Origin: Oscillospiraceae bacterium
Lineage (GTDB): Bacteria > Bacillota > Clostridia > UBA1381 > UBA9506
Reading direction: 5' to 3'
NCBI GenBank assembly: GCA_015069045.1
Contig: SVJJ01000005.1
Span: 57,213 to 121,212 of the forward strand
Length of the DNA stretch: 64,000 nt
How positions within the stretch are numbered: the first letter of the stretch is position 1; the number at the start of each line of letters is the position of its first letter. Positions 1 to 9,957 of the stretch are shown piece after piece. The notes below the pieces were generated by a model. It was given only the letters and a program-made list of their open reading frames with translations. It did not search any database and was not told where the DNA came from. Position numbers and translations under genes: made by a program.

Positions 1-94
1 CTCTTTACCAAAGGATAAAAATATGGTATGATATATCTATGTGTGTTCATATTAATACAAAAATCTACATTAGGATAAAAGAACATGTAAAAGA

Positions 95-1957
95 GTGATT
101 TATGTGTACCAATTTTTAGAGGGCATTCAATCGCCTGATGATATTCGAAAACTGAGTTTTCATGAACTGGAGAAACTTGCAGAAGAGATTCGCATGTTTT
201 TGATTCAGTCCGTTTCAAAAACAGGAGGACATTTGGCATCCAACTTAGGTGTTGTAGAATTAACCCTGGCCTTGTTTAAAACGTTGCACCTTCCGGATGA
301 TGGCATCATATGGGATGTGGGTCATCAATCCTATGTTCACAAACTGTTAACTGGACGGATGAAAGACTTTTCTATGTTGCGTCAATACGGCGGGCTAAGC
401 GGGTTTCCTAAGAGCTGTGAAAGTGAATATGATGTGTTTAATACCGGTCATTCCTCCACATCTGTTTCTGCTGCTTTGGGAATGACGCGAGCGGCTGCCA
501 TATTAGGAGAGGATAAGCGTACAGTTGCCGTTATTGGTGATGGCGCTTTAACCGGTGGTATGGCTTTTGAAGCCTTAAATGATGCCGGTACCTATAAGAA
601 AAACTTTATAGTAATTTTAAATGACAATGAAATGTCTATTGCGCAGAATGTAGGCGGAGTTTCACGTTATTTAACAAGGATGAGAACAAGACCCTTTTAT
701 TTTAAGTTAAAATCCCGATTGGAACAAGGGATAGGAAAAATTCCTAAAGTAGGTAAGAGCCTTGTACTTTTAATGAAAAGAATAAAAGATTCTTTCCGCT
801 ACCTGCTGACACCTTCCACAATTTTTGAAGATTTTGGTTTTACATATTTAGGCCCTATTGATGGTCATGACATTCCATTTTTGTGTCAGGTTTTAGAACG
901 AGCCAAAGCGATACATGGCCCAGTTTTAATACATGTTAAAACTAAAAAAGGTAAAGGCTATAAATTTGCTGAAGATAAACCAACAGATTTTCATGGTGTA
1001 GGTGCTTTTGAAATTGAAACCGGTGAACGCAATTGCGGGGGAGAAACCTATTCAGCTGTGTTGGGTCGTACCATGTTTTCTTTAGCAGAACAAAATAAAA
1101 ACTTGTGCGCTGTTACGGCCGCCATGTCTGATGGTACGGGCTTATGTGCCTTTGGGCAGCTATATCCCGATAGATTTTTTGATGTAGGCATTGCCGAGCA
1201 ACATGGTGTAACCTTTGCTGCAGGTTTGGCAAAAAAAGGAATGCGACCTGTGGTGGCCATTTACTCATCTTTTCTTCAACGAGCCTATGACCAAATTTTG
1301 CATGATGTATGTTTACAAAATTTGTCAGTTGTATTTTCCATTGATCGGGCAGGTTTGGTAGGGGAGGATGGTGAAACACATCAAGGTGTATATGATTTGG
1401 CATTTCTTTCTCAAATGCCTAATATGACCATTTTGGCCCCTGCTAATTTTACAGAATTTTCAGATATGCTTGCATATGCAACTACAGAACATTGTGGTCC
1501 AATTGCAATTCGATATCCAAGAGGAGGAAACAGTGTCACATATACTGGGCAATCTTTAAAACCCTTTTTGCCGGATGTTGTATCCCGTGGAGAGCATGTA
1601 TGTATATTGTCCATGGGCCATATGCTTTCTGTTGCTATACAATGTAAAGATATGTTAGCAGATGAAGGCTATTCTGCTACAGTTGTAAATTTACGTACAT
1701 TATGGCCTCTGGATTCAGCGTCGTTACAACAGCTTGCTGATGGTTATAAACTCATTGTTACCATAGAAGACGGTGTTAAACATGGCGGTATAGGTGAAAA
1801 AATTATGAATCTTTATCACGGCCGGGCCCGTGTATTGGTTAAAGCACATGAAACCGGTATTGTGCCCCATGGCAAATGTGAGGAATTATATCGTGCATGC
1901 GGACTAGATGCTAACAATATTGCCGCAGAGATAAAACAAATATTAAGTGAGGTTTAA
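95..1957 (+). CDS. dxs: 1-deoxy-D-xylulose-5-phosphate synthase
   Basis: Cytosolic thiamine-diphosphate enzyme that condenses pyruvate with glyceraldehyde 3-phosphate, the entry step of the MEP isoprenoid pathway and a source of thiamine and pyridoxal precursors. The 620 residues match the usual family length. Seen: the N-terminal GGHLASNLGVVELT block, the ThDP/Mg motif GDGALTGG at about residue 148 followed by LNDNEMSI, the catalytic glutamate in GIAEQHGVTFAAG (about E368), and the DRAGLVGEDGETHQG block near residue 416. The start is uncertain: GTG at 95 gives full coverage, GTG at 104 is an alternative, and neither has a strong ribosome binding site. It is the first gene of a plus-strand run; the U32 gene begins only 2 bases after its stop, so co-expression is likely. 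Confidence 0.97.
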   Translation: MIYVYQFLEGIQSPDDIRKLSFHELEKLAEEIRMFLIQSVSKTGGHLASNLGVVELTLALFKTLHLPDDGIIWDVGHQSYVHKLLTGRMKDFSMLRQYGGLSGFPKSCESEYDVFNTGHSSTSVSAALGMTRAAAILGEDKRTVAVIGDGALTGGMAFEALNDAGTYKKNFIVILNDNEMSIAQNVGGVSRYLTRMRTRPFYFKLKSRLEQGIGKIPKVGKSLVLLMKRIKDSFRYLLTPSTIFEDFGFTYLGPIDGHDIPFLCQVLERAKAIHGPVLIHVKTKKGKGYKFAEDKPTDFHGVGAFEIETGERNCGGETYSAVLGRTMFSLAEQNKNLCAVTAAMSDGTGLCAFGQLYPDRFFDVGIAEQHGVTFAAGLAKKGMRPVVAIYSSFLQRAYDQILHDVCLQNLSVVFSIDRAGLVGEDGETHQGVYDLAFLSQMPNMTILAPANFTEFSDMLAYATTEHCGPIAIRYPRGGNSVTYTGQSLKPFLPDVVSRGEHVCILSMGHMLSVAIQCKDMLADEGYSATVVNLRTLWPLDSASLQQLADGYKLIVTIEDGVKHGGIGEKIMNLYHGRARVLVKAHETGIVPHGKCEELYRACGLDANNIAAEIKQILSEV

Positions 1958-1959
1958 AC

Positions 1960-3186
1960 ATGAAAAAGCCTGAGCTTTTAGCCCCTGCCGGAACTTTAGA
2001 ACGCTTGCAAACGGCCATCGCCTTTGGAGCTGATGCTGTTTATGCAGGCGGCGAGGCTTTTTCCATGCGGAGTGCTGCAAAAAATTTTTCTAAAGATGAT
2101 TTAAAACGAGCACGAGAACTAACTCTTTCTGCTAATAAAAAACTATATATTACTGTTAACATTATTCCTCATAATCAAGATTTAGAAATGTTATCACGTT
2201 ACTTAGAGAAATTGGCTGAGCTTACACCGGATGGATTGATTGTGTCGGATTTAGGTGTTTTTACCATGGCACAAAAATTGGCACCCCATGTGCCTTTGCA
2301 TATCAGTACCCAGGCGAATAATACAAATGCGGAAACCTTTTCGGCATGGCATCGGTTAGGTGCCCAACGAGTGGTTTGCGCCCGGGAATTATCTTTTGAC
2401 GAAATACGCGAGATTAGAGAAATAACGCCAAACACATTAGAATTAGAAGCCTTTGTTCATGGCGCCATGTGTATTTCTTATTCCGGTCGTTGCCTTTTAT
2501 CCGGTTATATGACAGGTCGCGATTCCAACCAAGGCAGTTGCGCCCATCCATGTCGATGGAATTACAGCTTAATGGAAGAAAAACGACCTGGAGAATATTA
2601 TCCTGTTTATGAAAATGACCGAGGTACGTTCATTTTTAATTCTAAAGATTTGTGTATGATAGAGTATATTCCACAGCTTATTGAATGTGGAATTAGCAGC
2701 TTTAAATTAGAAGGTCGCGTTAAAACAGAGTATTATGTGGCTACTGTTGTTAAAACATATCGTGAGGCCATAGACCGTTACTTTGAGAATCCCGATACAT
2801 TTCAAACAGATCCATCATGGCTGGAAGAATTATCGAAAGTCAGCAACCGTCACTATACCACCGGATTTTACACCGGTCAGCCTGATTTTAATGCGCAAAA
2901 TTATGAAACAAGTGCCTACGTTCGTACATATGATGTGGTGGCCGTGGTTACCGGTTATGATGAAACGAGCGGGGATTTATTGTTAGAGCAGCGAAATCGG
3001 TTTTTTAAAGGAGATGAACTGGAAACAGTTGTTCCCTACGAAAAAAGTATGACAATTCAAGCAAATACATTGCGAGATGAATGGGGTAATGTGATAGAAT
3101 CAGCTCCTCATTCTCGGCAAAAATTACGTTTAAATGTTGGACGGCCTCTGCCGCCTTTATCCTTATTGCGTAAGAAGAAGGATTGA
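1960..3186 (+). CDS. U32 family peptidase-like protein (TrhP/RlhA type)
   Basis: A 408-residue protein of the collagenase-like U32 family. The N-terminus MKKPELLAPAGTLERL with AVYAGG is typical, and the family signature is present as EAFVHGAMCISYSGRC followed by QGSCAHPCRWNY, which supplies the conserved cysteines. In characterised bacteria U32 members such as TrhP and RlhA take part in hydroxylation of tRNA uridine 34 or of 23S rRNA rather than in proteolysis, so an RNA-modification role is the best inference here. It starts 2 bases after dxs and is followed 20 bases later by the YesL-like gene. Which U32 subgroup it belongs to cannot be settled by eye. Confidence 0.9.
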   Translation: MKKPELLAPAGTLERLQTAIAFGADAVYAGGEAFSMRSAAKNFSKDDLKRARELTLSANKKLYITVNIIPHNQDLEMLSRYLEKLAELTPDGLIVSDLGVFTMAQKLAPHVPLHISTQANNTNAETFSAWHRLGAQRVVCARELSFDEIREIREITPNTLELEAFVHGAMCISYSGRCLLSGYMTGRDSNQGSCAHPCRWNYSLMEEKRPGEYYPVYENDRGTFIFNSKDLCMIEYIPQLIECGISSFKLEGRVKTEYYVATVVKTYREAIDRYFENPDTFQTDPSWLEELSKVSNRHYTTGFYTGQPDFNAQNYETSAYVRTYDVVAVVTGYDETSGDLLLEQRNRFFKGDELETVVPYEKSMTIQANTLRDEWGNVIESAPHSRQKLRLNVGRPLPPLSLLRKKKD

Positions 3187-3206
3187 AAACATAGGAGGAA
3201 TCAAGA

Positions 3207-4034
3207 GTGGGTTTATTTAACAATGGCGTTACTCGGCCCGGAAAGGGTATTACCAAAGAGGAAGCTGCTCAACGGAATTATTTTGAAATTTTAGGTCGAC
3301 ATTTTTTGGATTTAATAAAACTGAATTTACTGTTTGTGCTTTGTATATTAATTTTTATTGGTGCGTCGGTCCTTTTATCTATCCCCTACATAGCTAACAT
3401 AGAAGACGCAATTTTTAACGTTATTTGGCAATCAAATTTTATATTGCCACTAACACCGTTTATTCCTTTTATGTTTATTGGTCCCTTTGTTGCGGGCTTA
3501 ACATATGTGTTACGAAATTGGTCGCGACAGGAACATGCTTTTTTAGTGTCAGACTTTTTTGAACATACACAAAAAAACCTGAAACAAGGACTCATGATGA
3601 GTATAATAAGTACAAGTGTAATATATTTATTTTGTAATGCTCTTTTATTTTATGTTAAATCCGGCTTACCGGTTACAATGGTATTGACAGTTGCCGGTTT
3701 GCTTGCCGTTTTTCTGCTGACAACTAGCTTTTACACCTATCCTATGATTGTTACATTTGATATGAAATTGAAGGATATTATTAAGAATTCATTTATTTTT
3801 GCAATGGCAAAATTGCCACAAAATTGTTTTTATTTGCTGATCTTATGTTTTGTTCATGTTGGCCTTTTATGGTATTTACCTATAATCTGGGCTCTGCTTA
3901 TGGCCGTATTTTTAATTGCCTGGACAGGGTTTACCATTAATTATTACACTTGGCATATCATGAATAAATATATGATTACTCGGCAGCCTTTTATACAAGA
4001 AAATAATGAAACAACATTGAAAGACACCCACTAA
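3207..4034 (+). CDS. YesL-like DUF624 integral membrane protein
   Basis: A 275-residue membrane protein with about six hydrophobic segments. The stretch GPFVAGLTYVLRNWSRQEHAF followed by SDFFEHTQKNLKQG is characteristic of the YesL/DUF624 family. The function of that family is not established; in Bacillus members lie beside carbohydrate genes. GTG at 3207 is chosen as start because a strong AGGAGG lies at 3193-3198 with 8-base spacing. It sits inside the dxs-to-HAD run with short gaps and is probably part of the same transcript. Confidence 0.8.
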   Translation: MGLFNNGVTRPGKGITKEEAAQRNYFEILGRHFLDLIKLNLLFVLCILIFIGASVLLSIPYIANIEDAIFNVIWQSNFILPLTPFIPFMFIGPFVAGLTYVLRNWSRQEHAFLVSDFFEHTQKNLKQGLMMSIISTSVIYLFCNALLFYVKSGLPVTMVLTVAGLLAVFLLTTSFYTYPMIVTFDMKLKDIIKNSFIFAMAKLPQNCFYLLILCFVHVGLLWYLPIIWALLMAVFLIAWTGFTINYYTWHIMNKYMITRQPFIQENNETTLKDTH

Positions 4035-4050
4035 GACGGAGGCGGTTTTT

Positions 4051-4719
4051 TTGATAAAAGCAGTAATATTTGATTTAGATGGTACATTACTTAATACTTT
4101 AGATGATTTGGCGGCTGCCATGAATCGTATGCTCGTTCGGTTTGGCTATCCAACACATACGGACTTATCGTTTCATAAAAAAGTCATTGGTTATGGTGCT
4201 CGAAACTATGTGAAAGGCTGTATGCCTCCAGAGGCAGCAGCAGTAGAGGAGCAGGTGGACAAGTGTCTGGGCGCGTATGCAGAGGAATATCAAGGACGGT
4301 CTAACGAAAAAACCGCACCCTATGATGGAATTTTATCTGTTTTGGCATATTTAACGCAGGAAAATATTGCAATTTCCGTTTTATCCAATAAACCGGATGG
4401 GGCAACAAAAGCTTTGGTTAATAGCTGGTTTTCCGAATATGCTATTACATGCGCCTATGGAGAGCGGCCCGGTGTGCCCCGAAAACCTGACCCCAAGGCA
4501 CCTCTTGCTATTGCACATGATTTAGGGTTATCCCCTCATGAAATTGCCTTTGTTGGGGATAGCGAGGTTGATATGCAAACCGGTAAGACTGCCGGAATGA
4601 TACCTATAGGTGTTTTGTGGGGATTTCGTACTCAGGAGCAACTAAAAGAAGGTGGCGCAACCTTTTTAGCAGATAATCCACAGGATTTAATTAAAATTTT
4701 CGAGCAGATCATTCATTAG
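4051..4719 (+). CDS. HAD-superfamily phosphatase, phosphoglycolate phosphatase-like
   Basis: A 222-residue haloacid dehalogenase hydrolase. Motif I is FDLDGTLLNT with the nucleophilic Asp near residue 8, motif II is SVLSNKPDG, and motifs III/IV are RKPDPKAP and VGDSEVDMQTGK. The helical cap between motifs I and II makes it a subclass I member similar to Gph. It probably dephosphorylates small phosphate esters such as 2-phosphoglycolate, but substrate cannot be read from sequence. The start is TTG at 4051, preceded by GGAGGC at 4038-4043. It follows the YesL-like gene by 16 bases. Confidence 0.88.
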   Translation: MIKAVIFDLDGTLLNTLDDLAAAMNRMLVRFGYPTHTDLSFHKKVIGYGARNYVKGCMPPEAAAVEEQVDKCLGAYAEEYQGRSNEKTAPYDGILSVLAYLTQENIAISVLSNKPDGATKALVNSWFSEYAITCAYGERPGVPRKPDPKAPLAIAHDLGLSPHEIAFVGDSEVDMQTGKTAGMIPIGVLWGFRTQEQLKEGGATFLADNPQDLIKIFEQIIH

Positions 4720-4798
4720 AGTTTAGATTAACTTATATTTCTGAAATCATTACCGGATTGGTTATGAATATATTTTTTGAGAGAAGGAGAGTTACGGT

Positions 4799-5086
4799 AT
4801 GAAAATTTCTAAAGAAGAAGTTTTTCATGTGGCAAAGCTGGCTCGGCTAAAGTTTTCTGATAGTGAAGCAGAAGCCCTGTCTGCCGACATGGAGAGTATT
4901 ATTGGTTTTGCCAATAAATTAAATGAGCTAGATACAGAGGGGGTTGTTCCAACAGCTCATGCCATTCCAATGAGCAATGCGTTTCGCGAGGATGTAATTA
5001 AACCTTCCTTTGATCGGGATGCAATGCTGCAAAATGCGCCCAGTGCTGAAGATGGTGGATACACCGTACCAAAGGTTGTAGAATAA
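4799..5086 (+). CDS. gatC: Aspartyl/glutamyl-tRNA amidotransferase subunit C
   Basis: The small 95-residue subunit that holds GatA and GatB together in the GatCAB complex, which converts misacylated Glu-tRNA(Gln) and Asp-tRNA(Asn) to the amide forms. The N-terminus MKISKEEVFHVAKLARLKFSD, a central VPTAHAIPMSNAFREDV and the terminal YTVPKVVE are typical. GAAGGAGAG lies just upstream of the ATG. The gene opens the gatCAB operon and gatA follows after 18 bases. Confidence 0.97.
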   Translation: MKISKEEVFHVAKLARLKFSDSEAEALSADMESIIGFANKLNELDTEGVVPTAHAIPMSNAFREDVIKPSFDRDAMLQNAPSAEDGGYTVPKVVE

Positions 5087-5104
5087 TTCAAAAGGAGCTT
5101 AATT

Positions 5105-6553
5105 ATGCATACATTAACAGCCCACGAGATACGTGACAAGATAAAAAATAAAGAGTTTTCTTCACAAGAAATTACAAAGGCCTATTTAGATAGAATAGAT
5201 AAGGTAGAGTCTAAAGTGGAAAGCTATGTAACCGTTTTACCAGAAGAAGCAATGAAAAGCGCCGCTATTGTGGATCATAAAATTGCTGCAGGAGAAAAAA
5301 TTGGTGCTTTAGCCGGTGTTCCTATGGCTTTAAAGGATAATCTATGCACAAAGGATATCTTAACCACATGTTCATCCAAAATGCTCTATAATTTTCGCCC
5401 ACCTTACGATAGCACCGTAGCGCAAAAGCTTAAGGATGCTGATACAGTTTTGCTGGGCAAAGTTAATATGGATGAATTTGCCATGGGCTCTTCTACAGAA
5501 AATTCATACTTTAAAAAGACAAAGAATCCATATGATATTACGAAAGTGCCTGGTGGTTCCTCCGGTGGCTCGGCGGCTTGTGTATCGGCAGATGAGGCTG
5601 CTTTTACCTTAGGATCTGACACGGGAGGTTCTATCCGTCAACCGGCATCTTTATGCGGTTGTGTAGGCATGAAGCCTACCTATGGTACCGTATCGCGTTT
5701 CGGATTGGTGGCATTTGCCTCTTCTCTGGATCAAATTGGTCCCTTGGCTAAAGATGTTCAGGACTGTGCATTAATTTTTGACCAAATTGTTGGGTATGAC
5801 CCCATGGATTCCACAAGTGTAAATCGTGAATATCCTTCTTTTGAAAAGGCCTTGACTGGTGATGTGAAGGGTCTTAAAATTGGTGTGCCGGCAGAATATA
5901 TGGGTGAAGGTATTAGCGAGCCGGTACAGAAGGCTGTTATGGCAGCCTTATCCTCTTTTCATGCCTTGGGTGCCGATTACGAAGAAATGCATTTACCCTT
6001 AAATGAATATGCATTGCCGGCTTATTACATGATTTCTTCTGCTGAAGCAAGTTCCAATTTAGCACGTTTTGATGGTGTTAAATACGGTTTTCGTGCAGAA
6101 AAGTTTGATGATTTAATTGATTTATATGCACAAACACGTAGCGAAGGCTTTGGTGCTGAAGTGAAACGACGTATTATGATTGGTACCTATGCTTTATCTT
6201 CCGGTTATTATGACGCATATTACAAAAAGGCACAACAGGTTAGAACCATGATTATGCAAGATTTTGATAAGGCATTTTCTAAATATGACGTCCTTGTTAC
6301 GCCTACCACGCCAACAACTGCTTTTGGGATCGGAGAAAAAACAGACGATCCTTTACAAATGTATATGGCGGATATTTGTACTGTTTCTGTCAATATTGGT
6401 GGTTTACCTGCCATTGTCATTCCTTGTGGCTATGATGCTAATGGTTTACCTATTGGCCTACAAATTATCGGTAAACCTTTTGGCGAAGAAGCAATTTTGA
6501 ATGCGGCTTACGCTCTGGAAAAAACTATTTCCAAAGTGAAACCGGTACTATAG
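5105..6553 (+). CDS. gatA: Aspartyl/glutamyl-tRNA amidotransferase subunit A
   Basis: The 482-residue amidase subunit of GatCAB, which hydrolyses glutamine and channels ammonia to GatB. Amidase-signature elements are all visible: the catalytic Lys in [10 protein letters not shown], the GGSSGGSAA loop, and the Ser-cisSer-Lys nucleophile block [23 protein letters not shown] precedes the ATG by a good distance. Length is normal for the family. It lies between gatC and gatB with gaps of 18 and 11 bases, so the three subunits are made from one message. Confidence 0.98.
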   Translation: MHTLTAHEIRDKIKNKEFSSQEITKAYLDRIDKVESKVESYVTVLPEEAMKSAAIVDHKIAAGEKIGALAGVPMALKDNLCTKDILTTCSSKMLYNFRPPYDSTVAQKLKDADTVLLGKVNMDEFAMGSSTENSYFKKTKNPYDITKVPGGSSGGSAACVSADEAAFTLGSDTGGSIRQPASLCGCVGMKPTYGTVSRFGLVAFASSLDQIGPLAKDVQDCALIFDQIVGYDPMDSTSVNREYPSFEKALTGDVKGLKIGVPAEYMGEGISEPVQKAVMAALSSFHALGADYEEMHLPLNEYALPAYYMISSAEASSNLARFDGVKYGFRAEKFDDLIDLYAQTRSEGFGAEVKRRIMIGTYALSSGYYDAYYKKAQQVRTMIMQDFDKAFSKYDVLVTPTTPTTAFGIGEKTDDPLQMYMADICTVSVNIGGLPAIVIPCGYDANGLPIGLQIIGKPFGEEAILNAAYALEKTISKVKPVL

Positions 6554-6564
6554 GAGGATAGAAG

Positions 6565-7998
6565 ATGAAATACGAAACTGTCATTGGTCTTGAGGTCCAT
6601 GCTGAACTTAAGACAAATACAAAAATATACTGCGGTTGTAAAAACGAATTCGGCGGCGAGCCTAATACCCATACATGTCCGATTTGCTCCGGTATGCCGG
6701 GCACATTGCCCGTACTAAACAAACGTGTTGTGGACTATGCCATTAAAGCCGGACTTGCTATGAACTGTTCCATTACCAAATATGGTAAGCAGGACAGAAA
6801 AAATTACTTTTATCCTGACCTGCCAAAGGCTTATCAGATTTCTCAGTTTGATTTGCCCTTGTGTCAACATGGTTATATTGACATTTTAGTTGATGGTGTA
6901 ACCCGCAGAATTGGTATAACACGTATCCATATTGAAGAGGATGCAGGTAAGCTGGTGCATGATGATTATGGTAACACCTCCATGGCGGACTATAATCGCT
7001 GTGGCGTGCCATTAATTGAAATTGTTACAGAACCTGATTTGCGTTCCCCTGAAGAAGCAAGAGTTTTCTTAGAAACATTAAAATCTATTTTGGAATATAC
7101 CGAAGTATCAGACTGTAAAATGCAAGAGGGATCTCTGCGTTGTGACGTTAACTTATCTTTGCGTCCTGAGGGTCAAAAAGAATATGGTACTCGTTGCGAA
7201 ATGAAAAATATTAACTCCTTCCGAGCAGCAGTTCGTTCTATGGAATATGAGCAAAAACGTCAGGCTGAAGTGCTGAATGATGGTGGTGTAATTGACCAGG
7301 AGACCCGCAGATGGGATGATGTAAAAGGTATTAGTACTGTGATGCGTACAAAAGAGGATGCACAGGACTACCGTTATTTTCCGGAGCCGGATTTATTGCC
7401 TATTATTATTTCTGATGAGTGGATTGAAGAAATCAGACAAACAATTCCCGAGTTGCCGGATCAGCGGAGAAGTCGTTATGTAGATAGTTATGGCCTACCG
7501 GAATACGATGCCTTTATTTTAACATCTTCCAAGAAAACAGCTGACTTTTTTGATGAAACTGTCAACTTAGGTGCAGCGCCCAAAACAGTTAGTAATTGGC
7601 TAATGGGTGATATTGCTAAATTATTAAACGATCGTGAATTAGAAGCAGGAGACATTCCTTTTTCACCTGCTCATTTAAAGGCTTTAATTGCCCTTATTGA
7701 AAAGGGTGCCATTAGTAACAGTGCGGCTAAAAAAGTTTTGGCTGAAATGTTTACAAAACCGGAAGAACCTGAAAAAATTATTGAACGCTTAGGTCTTTCT
7801 CAGGTTTCGGATGAAGGTGTCATTTTACAAATGATTCAGGATGTTTTGTTACAAAATGCTCAATCAGTTGCGGATTACAAAGCGGGTAAGGATAAGGCTA
7901 TGGGCTATTTAGTAGGGCAGGTTATGCGCGTTTCTCGCGGTAAAGCCAATCCTCAAATTATCAATAAATTATTAAAAGAAGCGCTGGACAAAGCATGA
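6565..7998 (+). CDS. gatB: Aspartyl/glutamyl-tRNA amidotransferase subunit B
   Basis: The 477-residue kinase/tRNA-binding subunit of GatCAB, which phosphorylates the misacylated residue on the tRNA before amidation. The start KYETVIGLEVHAEL, the zinc cysteines in YCGCKNEFGG and CPICSGMPG, the YFYPDLPKAYQISQ block and the GatB/YqeY tail ending GKANPQIINKLLKEALDKA are diagnostic. AGGAGG lies 8 bases before the ATG. The stop codon overlaps the start of the next gene as ATGA, indicating translational coupling. Confidence 0.98.
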   Translation: MKYETVIGLEVHAELKTNTKIYCGCKNEFGGEPNTHTCPICSGMPGTLPVLNKRVVDYAIKAGLAMNCSITKYGKQDRKNYFYPDLPKAYQISQFDLPLCQHGYIDILVDGVTRRIGITRIHIEEDAGKLVHDDYGNTSMADYNRCGVPLIEIVTEPDLRSPEEARVFLETLKSILEYTEVSDCKMQEGSLRCDVNLSLRPEGQKEYGTRCEMKNINSFRAAVRSMEYEQKRQAEVLNDGGVIDQETRRWDDVKGISTVMRTKEDAQDYRYFPEPDLLPIIISDEWIEEIRQTIPELPDQRRSRYVDSYGLPEYDAFILTSSKKTADFFDETVNLGAAPKTVSNWLMGDIAKLLNDRELEAGDIPFSPAHLKALIALIEKGAISNSAAKKVLAEMFTKPEEPEKIIERLGLSQVSDEGVILQMIQDVLLQNAQSVADYKAGKDKAMGYLVGQVMRVSRGKANPQIINKLLKEALDKA

Positions 7999-8501
7999 AA
8001 CTAAAAATTAGCGAAATTTATAATGAAATTTACAAAAAATTTGATTCATTAACTCCCATTCCTTTTGATTGCGGAGAAATGTGTGGTAAGCTATGCTGTC
8101 AAGGTGATGAAGAAAGCGGTATGTATCTCTTTCCCGGTGAAAAAGAACTTTTTATCGGGAAAGAGAACTTTTCCATTTTACCTACAGATTTTTATGTTGG
8201 ACATACCCCTGTAGACTTAGTGGTTTGTCATGGTCCTTGCAAACGAGAGGAACGACCCTTATCTTGTCGCATTTTTCCTTTGGTGCCATTATATCGTCAT
8301 GGTTCTACCTTGCAAATTATTCGAGATCCACGGGCATTTTTTTGTCCCTTGACTCACCATATGGCAACCAATTGTATTCAGTCTCGTTTTGTTCGACAGG
8401 TGACATACACATTTCGACTTTTATTACATATTCCTGCTGTTGCAGATTACTTAGATGCGTTATCTTATATTTTAGATGACTATCAATACTTAATTGATTG
8501 A
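7995..8501 (+). CDS. YkgJ-like cysteine-cluster protein
   Basis: A 168-residue protein with an N-terminal cysteine cluster at C26, C30, C34 and C35 (CGEMCGKLCC), followed by VVCHGPCKREERPLSCRIFPL and RAFFCPL. This arrangement is that of the YkgJ/Fe-S or zinc binding cysteine-cluster family, whose biochemical role is not known. The start overlaps the gatB stop by four bases (ATGA). It lies directly upstream of mnmE, so it may travel with tRNA-modification genes, but that is only context. Confidence 0.75.
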   Translation: MKLKISEIYNEIYKKFDSLTPIPFDCGEMCGKLCCQGDEESGMYLFPGEKELFIGKENFSILPTDFYVGHTPVDLVVCHGPCKREERPLSCRIFPLVPLYRHGSTLQIIRDPRAFFCPLTHHMATNCIQSRFVRQVTYTFRLLLHIPAVADYLDALSYILDDYQYLID

Positions 8502-8513
8502 GGTAGATTCTAC

Positions 8514-9884
8514 ATGACTGACGTAAAGGGAACAACCATAGCGGCCATAGCAACCGCACCTGGTGAGGGCGGAATCGCCGTTATTCGTGTTAGCGGACCG
8601 GATGCCATTTCAATCTGTGACCGTGTTTTTCGTGGAAAACGCACATTGCAAACAAGCCCTTCCCATACACTTAGCTTTGGGCAAATTATCCATGCTGGAC
8701 GCGTGCTGGATGAAGTGTTAGCTGCTGTTATGCGCGGTCCTCATTCCTATACAGGTGAGGATGTTGTGGAGATTAGCTGCCATGGCGGCTCTTTTGTTAC
8801 ACGCAGTATTTTATCCGCTGTTTTATATGCCGGCGCAACCTTAGCTGATCGAGGAGAGTTTACCAAGCGTGCTTTTTTAAACGGCAAGATGGATTTATCT
8901 CAGGCAGAAGCGGTGATTGATTTAATTCAGGCTGAATCTGATGCGGCAGTTTCACTATCTGTTAACCAATTAAAGGGACGGCTTTCGGCTCCTATTGCAG
9001 ACCTGCGACAAAAGATATTACATCTGGCAGCAGGGCTTGATGTTATGGCTGATTTTCCTGAGGAGGATATAGATGAAACCACAGTCACAGAAACAAGACA
9101 GAGCCTTTACAATATGATTCAAATATTATCGACCATCATTGAACAAGGTGATCAAGGTCGATTAATTCGCAATGGTATTAACACGGTAATTGTAGGAAAG
9201 CCTAATGTAGGCAAATCCTCTTTACTGAATTATATAGCCGGTACAGATAGAGCGTTGGTAAGCAGTCAGGCAGGAACCACACGAGATGTGATTGAAGAAT
9301 TTGTTCGCTTGGGTGACTTACGCCTTAATGTCTTTGATACAGCCGGAATTCGTTCAAATGCTGAGTCTATTGAAGCCATGGGCATTCAAAAGGCTAAGGA
9401 TTATATTACGAAAGCGGATTTAATTTTATTTGTTGTTGATGCCTCACGACCTTACGATGAAGATGATCAGAGGATATTTTCCTTATTAGACCAGAAAAAA
9501 ACTATTATAATTTTAAATAAATCTGATTTAGAATCTTCTTGGAAAATTCCATTATCAATGCAAGAGATACCTCAAGTGGTTTTGTCTGCAAAATATAAAC
9601 AAGGAATTGATGCCTTGGAGCAGGTAACAGAACAGTTGTTTTCTTTGGGAAGTATCACGCAAAACAGAGATGCGGCTATTGTTAATTTGAGACAAAAACA
9701 AGCTGCAAGCCAGGCTCGTGATGCATTAAAAAATGCTTTAAAGACCTTAGAGAGCGGTGTTCCGCTGGATTTACTTTCAGTGGATTTGCGCATTGCCCTA
9801 GAGGCTTTAGGAACCATCACAGGGGAATCGGTATCAGATGAAATTATTAATGAAATTTTTTCCCGTTTTTGTCTAGGAAAATAG
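8514..9884 (+). CDS. mnmE: tRNA uridine-5-carboxymethylaminomethyl(34) GTPase
   Basis: The 456-residue GTPase that works with MnmG to modify U34 of certain tRNAs. The N-terminal folate-binding domain begins with TTIAAIATAPGEGGIAVIRVSG. The G domain, about residues 215-375, shows the P-loop GKPNVGKSSLLN near residue 228, switch TTRDVIEEF, DTAGIR and NKSD. The protein ends FCLGK, the normal C-terminal cysteine motif that usually reads C-[IL]-G-K. Unlike the arrangement in Bacillus, it is not next to jag or mnmG within this window; it follows the gatCAB cluster. Confidence 0.97.
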   Translation: MTDVKGTTIAAIATAPGEGGIAVIRVSGPDAISICDRVFRGKRTLQTSPSHTLSFGQIIHAGRVLDEVLAAVMRGPHSYTGEDVVEISCHGGSFVTRSILSAVLYAGATLADRGEFTKRAFLNGKMDLSQAEAVIDLIQAESDAAVSLSVNQLKGRLSAPIADLRQKILHLAAGLDVMADFPEEDIDETTVTETRQSLYNMIQILSTIIEQGDQGRLIRNGINTVIVGKPNVGKSSLLNYIAGTDRALVSSQAGTTRDVIEEFVRLGDLRLNVFDTAGIRSNAESIEAMGIQKAKDYITKADLILFVVDASRPYDEDDQRIFSLLDQKKTIIILNKSDLESSWKIPLSMQEIPQVVLSAKYKQGIDALEQVTEQLFSLGSITQNRDAAIVNLRQKQAASQARDALKNALKTLESGVPLDLLSVDLRIALEALGTITGESVSDEIINEIFSRFCLGK

Positions 9885-9957
9885 TCTAATTACTCTTTGT
9901 TATCAATAGAATAAATTAATAGACTTGTATACATTTGAAACCGGGAGGTAAACAAGC

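Noticed and set aside
1048..1614. Minus-strand frames inside dxs
   Set aside because: They are antisense shadows of a fully conserved coding sequence, with no start signals.
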